Made by a program: the position numbers and the translations under genes. Shown here piece after piece: positions 9,971-17,197 of a DNA stretch of 64,000 nucleotides. A model generated the notes under the pieces. It searched no databases, was not told the DNA's origin, and worked only from the letters and a program-made list of their open reading frames with translations. Location of the stretch: contig JAGYIV010000010.1 in the NCBI GenBank assembly GCA_018402345.1, positions 248,001 to 312,000 on the forward strand, read 5' to 3'. The number at the start of each line of letters is the position of its first letter. Positions within the stretch are counted from its first letter, which is position 1. The DNA comes from Terrimicrobiaceae bacterium. GTDB taxonomy: Bacteria; Verrucomicrobiota; Verrucomicrobiia; Chthoniobacterales; Terrimicrobiaceae.

Positions 9971-9996
9971 GCCACACGGCAACAGAGTGCCGTGGC
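9971..9996. repeat. REP-like hairpin
   Basis: GCCACACGGCA (9971-9981) and TGCCGTGGC (9988-9996) form a 9-bp stem with a two-base bulge and a six-base loop, in a stretch with no gene. Short GC-rich intergenic hairpins of this kind are typical of REP sequences. Only one copy was found in the window, so the call rests on structure alone. Confidence 0.35.
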
Positions 9997-10137
9997 TACA
10001 CAAAATCAGCGCGCCTTCCTCCCCATCGCGCACGGATCGCCCCTGTTCTTCGAATGGCCGTGGCTTTGTGGGCAAAATGGGCATCAACCGCTTTCCCCGC
10101 GATGCGCAAGGCGATGAGGAGAGGCCAGGATGTCTGA

Positions 10138-10280
10138 AACTCTGGAGTCAGCCAGGTCTTCAATCTCGGCAAAATCCCGGTGCAGATCGCCTTGGAACTG
10201 CAATACTACGGCGAGTCGCCCGTCCCCGGCCAGCAATGGGGCATGAGGATCAACATTACTCCGATGTTTCCGGAGTTGGT
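10138..10280 (+). pseudogene. Remnant of an outer-membrane transporter-like protein (C-terminal strands)
   Basis: An in-frame stretch reads VFNLGKIPVQIALELQYYGE followed by GQQWGMRINITPMFPELV. This alternation of beta strands resembles the end of the outer-membrane proteins related to phenol-degradation transporters. There is no start codon, a TGA lies just upstream at 10135, and the reading runs out into the hicA gene on the opposite strand. It is a gene fragment, probably stranded by rearrangement in this island. The region 9920-10137 before it holds no other recognisable gene apart from the hairpin at 9971. Confidence 0.45.
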
Positions 10281-10523
10281 TTACAGTTCGAGTTGGTCGA
10301 GCAACTCGTCAGGCGTCGAATTGTGATGCTCGGCGACCAGCTTGATGATGCTCCGAAGAGTGCCGACTTTGATCGTATCATGATTTGGCACCGTGATGTG
10401 GAACTGGCCATCGACATTGGTGGTTGGGCGAATGTGTGACCCATCTTGCCGGACTTTTTCGTAGCCGAGTGCTCGCAATGCCTTGGCCAGGTCGCCCCCG
10501 GACACATCCCGCGGAGTTTTCAC
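10281..10523 (-). CDS. hicA: HicA-family toxin (mRNA interferase)
   Basis: The 80-residue protein matches the HicA fold, a small double-stranded-RNA-binding-like domain that cleaves mRNA. It begins MKTPRDVSGGDLAKALRALG, carries the GSHIRPT segment that holds the catalytic histidine, and ends with HITVPNHDTIKVGTLRSIIK, the usual second half. The ATG at 10523 overlaps the stop of the upstream hicB by four bases (ATGA), so the genes are translationally coupled. Antitoxin-first order is the less common arrangement but is known for this family. Nothing looks broken. Confidence 0.85.
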   Translation of the reverse strand: MKTPRDVSGGDLAKALRALGYEKVRQDGSHIRPTTNVDGQFHITVPNHDTIKVGTLRSIIKLVAEHHNSTPDELLDQLEL

Positions 10524-10738
10524 GCGGCCAGCACTTCGTCCCGCACAAAATGAAGACGAATGATCTTGGGCATCGGTCCTGCCGCGTCATCGCCGAAGTG
10601 GCAATTCACGGCATCCCTGACCATGGCGCGCAACTCCTCCAAAGTCTCTCCCTGTGTGACTATGGCGTGCCTGAGCGCCGTAGCCACGAAGCCGCCATCC
10701 GCCGCGTCCTCTTGGACTTCGAAAATGATCTCACTCAT
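10520..10738 (-). CDS. hicB: HicB-like antitoxin
   Basis: A 72-residue protein, starting MSEIIFEVQEDAADGGFVA, with the HicB pattern in which a short beta sheet (GGFVATALRHAIVTQGETLE) is followed by the EELRAMVRDAVNCHF helix. HicB proteins bind and inhibit HicA and many repress the operon. This one is short and shows no separate C-terminal DNA-binding domain; it ends at KIIRLHFVRDEVLAA. I chose the ATG at 10738 because all homologous sequence lies after it; the upstream extension to 10933 is not HicB-like. It is directly coupled to hicA. Confidence 0.8.
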   Translation of the reverse strand: MSEIIFEVQEDAADGGFVATALRHAIVTQGETLEELRAMVRDAVNCHFGDDAAGPMPKIIRLHFVRDEVLAA

Positions 10739-10924
10739 GTGGCATTGATAGCTCCGCCCGGCAGGTGCGTCAATGTCGCCTGCATCAATGCTGCCCCGGT
10801 TCGTGCCGCGGGGTCCCGCGTTTTGACGCTTTTTTTGGACCGGACCACGGTTTTCCCACCCACATGAATACAATTTGCCAAGGTTCTTTTGTGGCGACCC
10901 GCATGGGCTGGTAGAAGTTTCCCC

Positions 10925-11152
10925 ATGCCGCAACTGGCTCGATTTTTGCAGGAGGCGTTTGAGCGGAATTGCCCGAGGGGGTGGCGGTGCCGCACGGAGG
11001 CGCGGGTGGTGACGGCGGAGGTGGAGGATTTGCTGGGCTACGCGCCGCAGGCCAATGCGGTGCTGCAGGAGGTGGCGACGGGACGGAGGGTTTGGGTGGT
11101 TTTTAACAAAAATCTTGACCGTATATTTGTGGGGTATACGCTAGACGAGTGA
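10925..11152 (+). CDS. Hypothetical 75-residue protein, possibly a truncated gene
   Basis: ATG 10925 starts MPQLARFLQEAFERN; the central part (VTAEVEDLLGYAPQANAVLQ) reads as a genuine protein with conserved-looking hydrophobic pattern. I recall similar N-termini on longer proteins, and the abrupt end at FVGYTLDE suggests the original C-terminal part has been lost, but I cannot name the family. Its stop codon overlaps the GTG start of brnT, so the two could be translated together. No function is proposed. Confidence 0.5.
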   Translation: MPQLARFLQEAFERNCPRGWRCRTEARVVTAEVEDLLGYAPQANAVLQEVATGRRVWVVFNKNLDRIFVGYTLDE

Positions 11153-11448
11153 TTGACTGGTCTCAGATCGTCGGTTTCGAGTGGGATGCTGGTAATGCCC
11201 TGAAAAGTGTCGACAAGCATGGAGTCTCCTGTGAAGAAGCGGAATCTGTTTTTGCAGAAGAGGAAATACTTGTTCTCAAAGACGAGCTACACTCCGAAAC
11301 CGAAGATCGCTGGCATGCTTTCGGCCGGTCCAATCATGAGCGCCTTCTGAGCATCACATTTACAATGCGGGGAAATTTTCTGCGTGTGATTTCGGCAAGG
11401 CCGATGAACAAAAGAGAAAGGAAACACTATGCGCTCGATCAAAAATAG
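11149..11448 (+). CDS. brnT: BrnT-family ribonuclease toxin
   Basis: The 99-residue protein fits BrnT, a RelE-fold RNase toxin. The start is GTG 11149, giving the typical opening IVGFEWDAGNALKSVDKHGV, followed by SCEEAESVFAE and the C-terminal FLRVISARPMNKRERKHYAL, where the R-x-x-N-x-x-E-R catalytic residues lie. The next gene, brnA, starts 20 bases before the brnT stop, so they form one unit. In known pairs BrnA represses the promoter and neutralises BrnT. The gene appears complete. Confidence 0.88.
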   Translation: MIDWSQIVGFEWDAGNALKSVDKHGVSCEEAESVFAEEEILVLKDELHSETEDRWHAFGRSNHERLLSITFTMRGNFLRVISARPMNKRERKHYALDQK

Positions 11449-11659
11449 AGAGGTCGTTCGGGAATCTGCAAAGAGCACGGATCACTTGGATTTGTCCAAG
11501 GCGGAGCGTGTCTCAATGCCAAATCTGAAATTCTCCACAGAGACCATTTCGCTGCGGATGCCGGTCGCGTTGCTCAACGCCATTCGTCGAGAGGCTAATC
11601 GCAACGACATCCCTTATCAAAGCCTGATTAAAATGAGCCTCGCCGAGAAGTTCAGCTGA
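11429..11659 (+). CDS. brnA: BrnA/CopG-type ribbon-helix-helix antitoxin
   Basis: A 76-residue protein whose C-terminal half has the ribbon-helix-helix pattern: a beta strand (TISLRMPVALLNAIRREA) and helices ending PYQSLIKMSLAEKF, which is characteristic of antitoxins paired with BrnT. The N-terminal part is charged and likely flexible, consistent with the toxin-binding segment. It overlaps brnT and would act as both antitoxin and autorepressor. Confidence 0.82.
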   Translation: MRSIKNREVVRESAKSTDHLDLSKAERVSMPNLKFSTETISLRMPVALLNAIRREANRNDIPYQSLIKMSLAEKFS

Positions 11660-11672
11660 AGCAGCGAAAATA

Positions 11673-12068
11673 ATGATTCGAAAAGAAATACCCGATCTGC
11701 TTTTTGCAACATCACGCCCCGGCTATGACTACGGCTCAAATGCCCAAGTGTCGCCGGAAGTGGTTTCCCAATGGATCGCAGAGGCCAAATCCAGCGGAGC
11801 GAAATCGATCATCTGTCTTTTGAATGAGCAGCATTTGAAGCTGTATGCGGGGTTGCAGGTCGGATTGCTGCAGGCTTACCGTGACGCAGGTTTCGAAGTC
11901 GGGCATGTGCCTGTGGTGGATCATCAGAGACCGCCACTCTCAGGCACTGAACTGAAGGCCGTGGAGAAGCATTTCAACGAACTCCCCAAACCGGTGCTCA
12001 TCCATTGCAGCGCTGGCATCGACCGCACGGGGGCAGCGGTGCGGCACTTAAAGTGCCGGATGGCGTAG
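11673..12068 (+). CDS. Dual-specificity/tyrosine phosphatase-like protein, probably truncated
   Basis: The 131-residue product has the phosphatase loop HCSAGIDRTGAAV near residue 112, with the C-x5-R signature (C-SAGID-R) of cysteine-based phosphatases. An aspartate suitable as general acid lies earlier in HVPVVDHQRPP. The family usually continues for about 30-40 more residues after the loop; here the frame ends at a TAG just after a palindrome (12042-12058). The protein may therefore lack its last helices. It sits 13 bases after brnA, possibly in the same transcript. Confidence 0.65.
   Translation: MIRKEIPDLLFATSRPGYDYGSNAQVSPEVVSQWIAEAKSSGAKSIICLLNEQHLKLYAGLQVGLLQAYRDAGFEVGHVPVVDHQRPPLSGTELKAVEKHFNELPKPVLIHCSAGIDRTGAAVRHLKCRMA
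12042..12058. repeat. Short palindrome truncating the phosphatase gene
   Basis: CGGCACTTAAAGTGCCG is nearly a perfect palindrome (only the central bases differ) and coincides with the point where the phosphatase reading loses family resemblance. It resembles an intergenic repeat unit, but no second copy was found in the window. Confidence 0.35.
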
Positions 12069-12125
12069 GCAACCTCGCCGGCGGGTTTGCCAAACTTGGT
12101 GGTTACTTGAAGGGTTGGGATGCTT

Positions 12126-12238
12126 TTATTTGCCAGCGTTGAACAACTCCAGAGCGGTTATCCAAGGATTGTTGAGGTCCATTCCGGTGTCTTGATCCGG
12201 GGCGATGCGAAATGCGCTCCAAGCAGGTTGGAATCCAA
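12126..12238 (-). pseudogene. Remnant B of a duplicated gene end
   Basis: On the minus strand the stretch reads FRIAPDQDTGMDLNNPWITA followed by LELFNAGK and TAA at 12126. It matches remnant A at 12842-13018 (RIAPYQDAGMDLNEPWITAL then EFFNSGM) along about 27 residues. There is no start codon, so it is the C-terminal end of an unknown gene. It lies directly downstream of the DUF4926 gene on the same strand. Confidence 0.5.
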
Positions 12239-12248
12239 TTGAACCCGC

Positions 12249-12500
12249 TTAGGCAATAGCGAGCTTTTGGGAGCGGACGCTGAGGAGTTCGTCTTTCCGC
12301 AGGGATTCGATCTGCGATTCGCGGGCGGTCACCACGGCGAAGGTATCTCCCACTGCATTGAACACCTCCAACTCATAGCCTGGTTCCTGGCCGGGAGCGC
12401 CCTCGTAGTATTCGACAATGGTCGCCAGATCGCCGCGACGGAGACTTTCCTTCGGCAGGTCATCGGCAAGCGCAACGCGCGTGAAGAGTCGGTATTTCAT
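12249..12500 (-). CDS. DUF4926 domain protein (putative antitoxin/immunity-type partner)
   Basis: The 83-residue protein starts MKYRLFTRVALADDLPKESL and contains LRRGDLATIVEYYEGAPGQE and YELEVFNAVGDTFAVVTARE, the DUF4926 pattern. These small beta-rich proteins are commonly encoded next to DUF6883 proteins, as here: its ATG at 12500 overlaps the stop of the upstream gene by four bases. The pair is thought to act as a toxin-antitoxin-like or immunity module, but no activity is established. The gene itself appears intact. Confidence 0.75.
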   Translation of the reverse strand: MKYRLFTRVALADDLPKESLRRGDLATIVEYYEGAPGQEPGYELEVFNAVGDTFAVVTARESQIESLRKDELLSVRSQKLAIA

Positions 12501-12823
12501 GGTTTGTCGGGATACAAAGTGATGAAGCAGGTTTGACCTGATGACTGTATGGTAGCCCAAATGGAAACCACCGGCAAGCGAACGCCATTGGGACCCTGCA
12601 AAATGCCGCGAATCCTAAATTTCTCGCCATACTCGAACGGGCCGATGTGTTCTGCATCGAGAGGGAGGAACTGATTTCTGATATAATCCAACAGTCGTTA
12701 ACTATCGGCCAGTTCATATCCTGCATCAGCCAAAAACTCCGATCTGTCGCTCTCTTCCAGAGGTCGCAGCAGGTAGTGGGAGATTTTGCGCGGATCGATA
12801 AAGAAATCTGCCGGAATCTTCAT
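12497..12823 (-). pseudogene. DUF6883 domain protein with one internal TAA
   Basis: From the ATG at 12823 the reading MKIPADFFIDPRKISHYLLR proceeds to a TAA at 12698-12700 (codon 42), then continues in the same frame as RLLDYIRNQFLPLDAEHIGP to the natural stop overlapping DUF4926. Both halves fit one DUF6883 domain of 108 residues, including the YGEKFRIRGILQGPNG core and the FITLYPDK end. The stop could come from a CAA codon by one C-to-T change. A restart at TTG 12691 would give only the second half. It belongs to the DUF4926 pair. Confidence 0.7.
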
Positions 12824-12841
12824 GTTACTGAAATTCCCATT

Positions 12842-13018
12842 TTACATCCCGCTATTGAAAAACTCCAGAGCAGTGATCCATGGCTCGTTGAGATCCATGC
12901 CGGCATCTTGATAGGGAGCGATGCGTTTGAATCCGGCATACATGAGGCACATGAGCTGGAGACCGGAGAACGATTCGCATGGGTAATCTGAGAGGGAGTA
13001 TTTTTTCTCGGGGTTCGC
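12842..13018 (-). pseudogene. Remnant A of a duplicated gene end
   Basis: A 58-codon open stretch between stops at 13019 and 12842 reads KKYSLSDYPCESFSGLQLMC then FKRIAPYQDAGMDLNEPWIT. It lies just upstream of the DUF6883/DUF4926 pair and is homologous to remnant B just downstream of the pair, so two diverged copies of the same gene tail flank the module. No start codon fits the 5' end. The family is unknown to me. Confidence 0.5.
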
Positions 13019-13021
13019 TTA

Positions 13022-13400
13022 GTCGGTGAAAGCGTCAGTCCCCCAACGCCAAGCAGTCGCCAGTCTCTGCACGGCCGAGACGGCCATGCCCCCTTCTTCG
13101 TCCGGCTACCCTGAACAGTATTGGGCGGGACGCACCCGACGTCACCCGAGGCAGGCGCGCTCCCCGAGACCAGGCGCCACCGCTCCACTTTCCAAAAGTC
13201 CAAACGCAAGTGGATTTTGGCATTAATCCTCCAGCCACGGAGACATCAACTCGGCCACTCGAGCCCTCTCGGACTGAACTGCTGTTATCAATTTCACAAC
13301 ACGAGTGCTCTCCGTGAGAACCGCACTCCCGAAAACCGATTTTTAAACAGGATTTTCAGGATTTCATTAGAGCCTGCTGAAGACTGCACAGGGCCGGAAC
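13022..13400. other. Gene-free stretch
   Basis: No gene is supported on either strand. The first 200 bases are GC-rich with small inverted repeats (for example GGCCGAGACGGCC near 13072); the remainder is of mixed composition. It separates the accessory island from the housekeeping genes that follow. Confidence 0.4.
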
Positions 13401-15020
13401 CTAAATCGGGCACGCGATGCCGTCCAATCGCGGGTCACTCGCGCCGCAGAGGCTCTCGCCCTCGAGCAGGATCGCTTGGGCCGAGCCCTCAAAACTTTCT
13501 CCGACATCGCCCGGCGAGGCAAGAGTCGATCCGTCCCACACCACCTCGTGTCCCATGGCGGCGAGGCGTTTGCCAAGGTCAGGCACGTTGTGAGGTTCGA
13601 TCGAGATGCGGCGACCGTCGAGCACTCGCACGCGCGGCGCGTCGAGGGCCTGCTGCAGGTTCATGCCGCGATCGATGAGATTGAGCAGGATTTGCACATG
13701 GCCCTGGGGTTGCATGTTACCGCCCATGCAGCCGAACGACATTTTCAGCGCGCCCGACGCATCGAGAACCATGGCGGGGATGATCGTGTGGCGCACGCGC
13801 TTGTTCGGCGCCGCGGCATTCGGGTGGCCGTCAACAAGCATGAAATCGGCCAGTCGGTTGTTGAGGACCACGCCCAAGCCCGGCACAACGAGGCCGCTGC
13901 CGAATGGCCCAGAGATGCTGGTAATGAGCGAAACCGCCATGCGGTCGCGGTCCACGACCGTAAGATAAGTGGTGTCGCCGAAGACGCGACCCGCCGGCGG
14001 ACAATCCGAGGCGTGGTCGCTGTGGAGCGCCGCGCGCCGTTGCTTGATGTATTCGGGATCGAGCAAATTCTCGATCGGGGCTTTGAGAAAGCGATGGTCG
14101 GCAACCGTGGCGGAGGAATCGGCGTAGGCGAGCTTGATCGCCTCCAGAATCAGATGGTATGCCTGCACCTCGTCGGTCGCAAAGATGGCCGCCATGTCAT
14201 AGCCTTCGAGAAGAGCCAGCGTCTCGAGCGCGACGATTCCCTGCCCGTTGGGTGGCATTTCCAGGATGGTATGGCCGCGATAGCTGCCGCGGATCGGTTC
14301 GACCCATTCGGCTTGAACGGTATCGAAATCGCCAGCCTGAAGGTAACCGCCTCCCTTTTGCACGGTCTCGACAATGCGGTCACGAGTCTCACCGGCATAA
14401 AACGCCGCGCGCCCATCGCGTCCAATCCGCCGCCAGAGCCGCGCCAGATCGGGCTGTCGGAAGAGCGCGCCCGGTGCAGGCGCATTGCCGCCGGGAAGAT
14501 AGTCAGTGGAACCAGGCGAAATTTTCCGGAGCAATGCCGACCCCACTTCCCACACTTGCGCAATTTTTTGACCAACCGGAAAACCCCCATCAACCAGCGC
14601 GGCGGCGGGCTCGAACAGGTCGGCGAGTTCCATCGTCCCGAACTTGCTATGCAACGCCAGATAACCGTCCAACGCGCCGGGCACATTCACGGTGGCTGCA
14701 CCCGCATGCGGCATGGTGTCGCCGTGCTCAGCCCGAACGCGCTCAAGGGTCATGAGCGACCCCGAACGCCCGCTGCCATTGAGTCCGTGGACTTTCCCAT
14801 CCTTCCAAACCATGGCGAACATGTCGCCGCCGAGTCCGCTCATCATCGGCTCGGTGACATTCACCACCGCCGCCATGGCCAAGGCCGCATCAGCTGCGTT
14901 TCCGCCTGCTTTCAGAATGTCGCGTCCGACGACCGCAGCGAGCGGTGTGCTGGAACAAGCCATGCCATCGCGTCCGTAAACAGGAGCCCGCTGATTATTG
15001 AAGGGAAGAAGTGCGTTCAT
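13401..15020 (-). CDS. ggt: Gamma-glutamyltransferase family protein
   Basis: An Ntn hydrolase that transfers or hydrolyses gamma-glutamyl groups, as in glutathione breakdown. The 539-residue precursor has the family opening GMACSSTPLAAVVGRDILKA and GGNAADAALAMAAVVNVTEP. The autocleavage and catalytic threonine lies in GDTTYLTVVD (about T350), giving a large and a small subunit. The C-terminal half contains FGCMGGNMQPQGHVQ, also typical. No signal peptide or lipobox is visible, although many family members are periplasmic, so the protein is probably cytoplasmic or its start is misplaced. It is monocistronic, with about 150 bases of intergenic DNA to the transporter operon. Confidence 0.92.
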   Translation of the reverse strand: MNALLPFNNQRAPVYGRDGMACSSTPLAAVVGRDILKAGGNAADAALAMAAVVNVTEPMMSGLGGDMFAMVWKDGKVHGLNGSGRSGSLMTLERVRAEHGDTMPHAGAATVNVPGALDGYLALHSKFGTMELADLFEPAAALVDGGFPVGQKIAQVWEVGSALLRKISPGSTDYLPGGNAPAPGALFRQPDLARLWRRIGRDGRAAFYAGETRDRIVETVQKGGGYLQAGDFDTVQAEWVEPIRGSYRGHTILEMPPNGQGIVALETLALLEGYDMAAIFATDEVQAYHLILEAIKLAYADSSATVADHRFLKAPIENLLDPEYIKQRRAALHSDHASDCPPAGRVFGDTTYLTVVDRDRMAVSLITSISGPFGSGLVVPGLGVVLNNRLADFMLVDGHPNAAAPNKRVRHTIIPAMVLDASGALKMSFGCMGGNMQPQGHVQILLNLIDRGMNLQQALDAPRVRVLDGRRISIEPHNVPDLGKRLAAMGHEVVWDGSTLASPGDVGESFEGSAQAILLEGESLCGASDPRLDGIACPI

Positions 15021-15170
15021 AGGGGCGGCACACTAAGCAGCCTCTGTGACGCTGAAAAGCAGAAAGACATTGATTTTCTAAAGCTTCCGGAGAACACAGG
15101 CCCGCATCGAAGCCCGTCACTTCGAGCTACTTCCGCCATGCCAGAAAATCCATTCACCCCCCGCACCGCT

Positions 15171-16055
15171 TCACTTCCGCCACCGCTCGAGCGATTCTTC
15201 GTGCATGTGGCGGCGGCGCAGGAAGTGCCGGAGCACGCCGTAGCGGGGACTGAACAAGTAGGCGAGCAGGAAGACCGCCCCCAGAATCAACACGATCGCC
15301 GGACCAGAGGGAATGTTCGCCCAGAACGACAGCAGCAGTCCAGCCACGGCTCCCGTGGTCCCGAGCGCCGCACCTCCCCACAGCATCACTCCAAACCGGT
15401 CGCTCAGCAGGTAAATCGTGGCTGCTGGCAAAATCAACAACCCGAGCGACAACAACACCCCGACCGCCTGCAGCGAGGACACCATCGCCAATACAATGAG
15501 CATTATCAGCATCCCCAACAACCACCCGACTCGGATTCCAAGCGTCTTGGCGACTGACGCCTCGAAGATCGCGAGAAAAAGTGGCCGCTGGAACGCGACG
15601 AGCAACAACAAGGCCACACAAGTGATGGCGTAACTCGTCCACAAATCGCTGTTCCCCACCCCGAGGATGTTGCCGAAAAGAAAGTGGTCGAGGCTCACCT
15701 TGACCCCGCCGTATTTGATGATCGCGATGCCGAGCGCGAACGCGACGATGTAAAGTGCGGCGATGGCCGTTTCCTCCTTCACCCGCGAACTCCGAGAGAT
15801 CAGGTGGCCGCCGAGAACCACGAAGACCGCCGCCAGCAACCCGCCGAAGAGCAACCCGGCGGGCGACAACCCGATCACGATCGCCGCCAGCGCCAACCCG
15901 GGCAGCAGCGAGTGCGAGAGCGCATCGGCCATGAGCGCGAGTCGCCGCACCACGACATACGCACCGAGGAATCCATTCGTGAATCCAACAAGCACGCACG
16001 CGAGCAGCGCGCGCTGCATGAAATCGTAGGAAAAGGGTTCGGTGATCCAGTTCAT
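15171..16055 (-). CDS. znuB: Metal ABC transporter permease (ZnuB/MntB family)
   Basis: The 294-residue membrane protein of the ABC-3 family forms the channel of a zinc or manganese uptake system. About eight hydrophobic segments are visible. The opening FMQRALLACVLVGFTNGFLG and the conserved block ALMADALSHSLLPGLALAAI are diagnostic. Its ATG overlaps the stop of the ATPase gene by four bases. A histidine-rich tail (HFLRRRHMHEES) may contact metal. Zinc is the more likely substrate given the His-rich loop of the binding protein, but manganese is not excluded. Confidence 0.92.
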   Translation of the reverse strand: MNWITEPFSYDFMQRALLACVLVGFTNGFLGAYVVVRRLALMADALSHSLLPGLALAAIVIGLSPAGLLFGGLLAAVFVVLGGHLISRSSRVKEETAIAALYIVAFALGIAIIKYGGVKVSLDHFLFGNILGVGNSDLWTSYAITCVALLLLVAFQRPLFLAIFEASVAKTLGIRVGWLLGMLIMLIVLAMVSSLQAVGVLLSLGLLILPAATIYLLSDRFGVMLWGGAALGTTGAVAGLLLSFWANIPSGPAIVLILGAVFLLAYLFSPRYGVLRHFLRRRHMHEESLERWRK

Positions 16056-16771
16056 GGGTGTGCGTGGCCGCTGAAGACATGGACCGCATAGGCCTGGTCG
16101 AGGTGTTCCCGCGTGAACGCCTCGGCGGTTGGTCCGCTGGCGACGAGTTCACCGTTGATCAGGAGGACATGGTCGAAGAGGGACTCAACGCTCTTGAGGT
16201 CGTGATGCGATGCGATGACCAGTTTCCCGGCCTCCCGAAGTTTCCTCATGGCCTGCGCAAACGCCTCCGTGGCGTTCCTGTCAAGGCCGGTGAACGGTTC
16301 GTCGAGCAGGTAAATGTCGGCCTGCTGCGCCCAAGCGCGCGCGAGAAAGGCCCTCTGCTGCTGCCCACCCGAAAGCGCGGAGATCTGCCTCCCGGCGAGA
16401 ACCTCCAGATCGCACACCTGCAGCGCCTCGGCGACCGCGGCGTCGTCCGCCGCACCGAAGCGCCCCCAATTTCCGAGCGATGAAAAGCGCCCCATCTCGA
16501 CCAACCCCCGCACCGTCACGGGAAAATCCCAGTCCACCGCCTCGCGCTGCGGCACATAGGCGACAGCTCGCCGCCCGCCGTCGAAATCGATCCGCCCGGT
16601 CTCAAGAGGCAACAGCCCAGCGACCGCCTTCAACAATGTCGTCTTTCCAGCCCCGTTCGGACCGAGCAATGCCACACACGAGGCACTTTCAAACGTGGCG
16701 CTCAAATGGTGCACCGCGGGAATGCGGTTGTAGCTCACCGTGACATTCTCGAGAACAAGCTTCCTTGTCAT
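16052..16771 (-). CDS. znuC: Metal ABC transporter ATP-binding protein
   Basis: A 239-residue ATPase that powers metal uptake. Walker A is GPNGAGKTT near residue 40, the signature is LSGGQQQRAFLARAWAQ near residue 140, and Walker B is DIYLLDEPFTGLD followed by the H-loop ASHHD. I chose the ATG at 16771 (MTRKLVLENVTVSYNR) because upstream residues are not conserved and this start overlaps the preceding stop in an ATGA junction. It is the third gene of the four-gene operon. Confidence 0.93.
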   Translation of the reverse strand: MTRKLVLENVTVSYNRIPAVHHLSATFESASCVALLGPNGAGKTTLLKAVAGLLPLETGRIDFDGGRRAVAYVPQREAVDWDFPVTVRGLVEMGRFSSLGNWGRFGAADDAAVAEALQVCDLEVLAGRQISALSGGQQQRAFLARAWAQQADIYLLDEPFTGLDRNATEAFAQAMRKLREAGKLVIASHHDLKSVESLFDHVLLINGELVASGPTAEAFTREHLDQAYAVHVFSGHAHP

Positions 16772-17193
16772 GGCGCGGCCACCTCCACCACATCGTGAAT
16801 CTCCCCCTCGCCCCAAAATGTCCTGTCGACCACAAGCCTCCCGGCGGACCGCACCTCGACACGAAGCGCCTGGGGACCGGCCTCGGCCTCAAATGCCGCA
16901 AACACCGCCAAATCCTCGGGCTGCGCAAGCGGCATCTCGAAGCGAGCTTCAAAACGCCTGACGCCCCCATCGGATTCCCTCACAGCATCGTTCACAGCGG
17001 TCACCGACAGCCGCGCCGGCGTCGTGGAGGTCATCACCACACTGAAATCCGCCATCCCTGTCGCCTCGCGCTCCTCGACCACAGGCGCAGCGATGCCCTC
17101 GACGCGGTCGCGAGTGAGCATCCACACGGGCACCCCAAGCATCAACAACGCGCCGGCAACAACCAAAATCCGCAACAGCGGAAATCCCCTCAT
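16768..17193 (-). CDS. Membrane-anchored protein of unknown function in the metal transporter operon
   Basis: A 141-residue protein with one N-terminal membrane segment (LLRILVVAGALLMLGVPVWM) and an extracytoplasmic domain of alternating strands (MADFSVVMTSTTPARLSVTA, then ALRVEVRSAGRLVVDRTFWG). I do not recognise the family. It lies between the binding-protein gene and the ATPase gene, four bases after the former and overlapping the latter by four, so it is certainly part of the operon. A role in metal delivery or in binding-protein folding at the membrane is inference from position only. Confidence 0.7.
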   Translation of the reverse strand: MRGFPLLRILVVAGALLMLGVPVWMLTRDRVEGIAAPVVEEREATGMADFSVVMTSTTPARLSVTAVNDAVRESDGGVRRFEARFEMPLAQPEDLAVFAAFEAEAGPQALRVEVRSAGRLVVDRTFWGEGEIHDVVEVAAP

Positions 17194-17197
17194 GCCC

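Noticed and set aside
11115-11140. TTGACC/TATACG as the brnTA promoter
   Set aside because: The spacing between the hexamers is about 14 bases, too short to defend, and the second box lies only nine bases from the start codon.
3474-13018. Prophage or CRISPR in the accessory island
   Set aside because: No integrase, capsid, terminase or regularly spaced repeats were seen; the genes fit a defence/toxin-antitoxin island instead.
13035-13238. Small minus-strand reading frame in the gene-free stretch
   Set aside because: Composition is Gly/Arg-rich as expected for non-coding GC-rich DNA, and no family was recognised.
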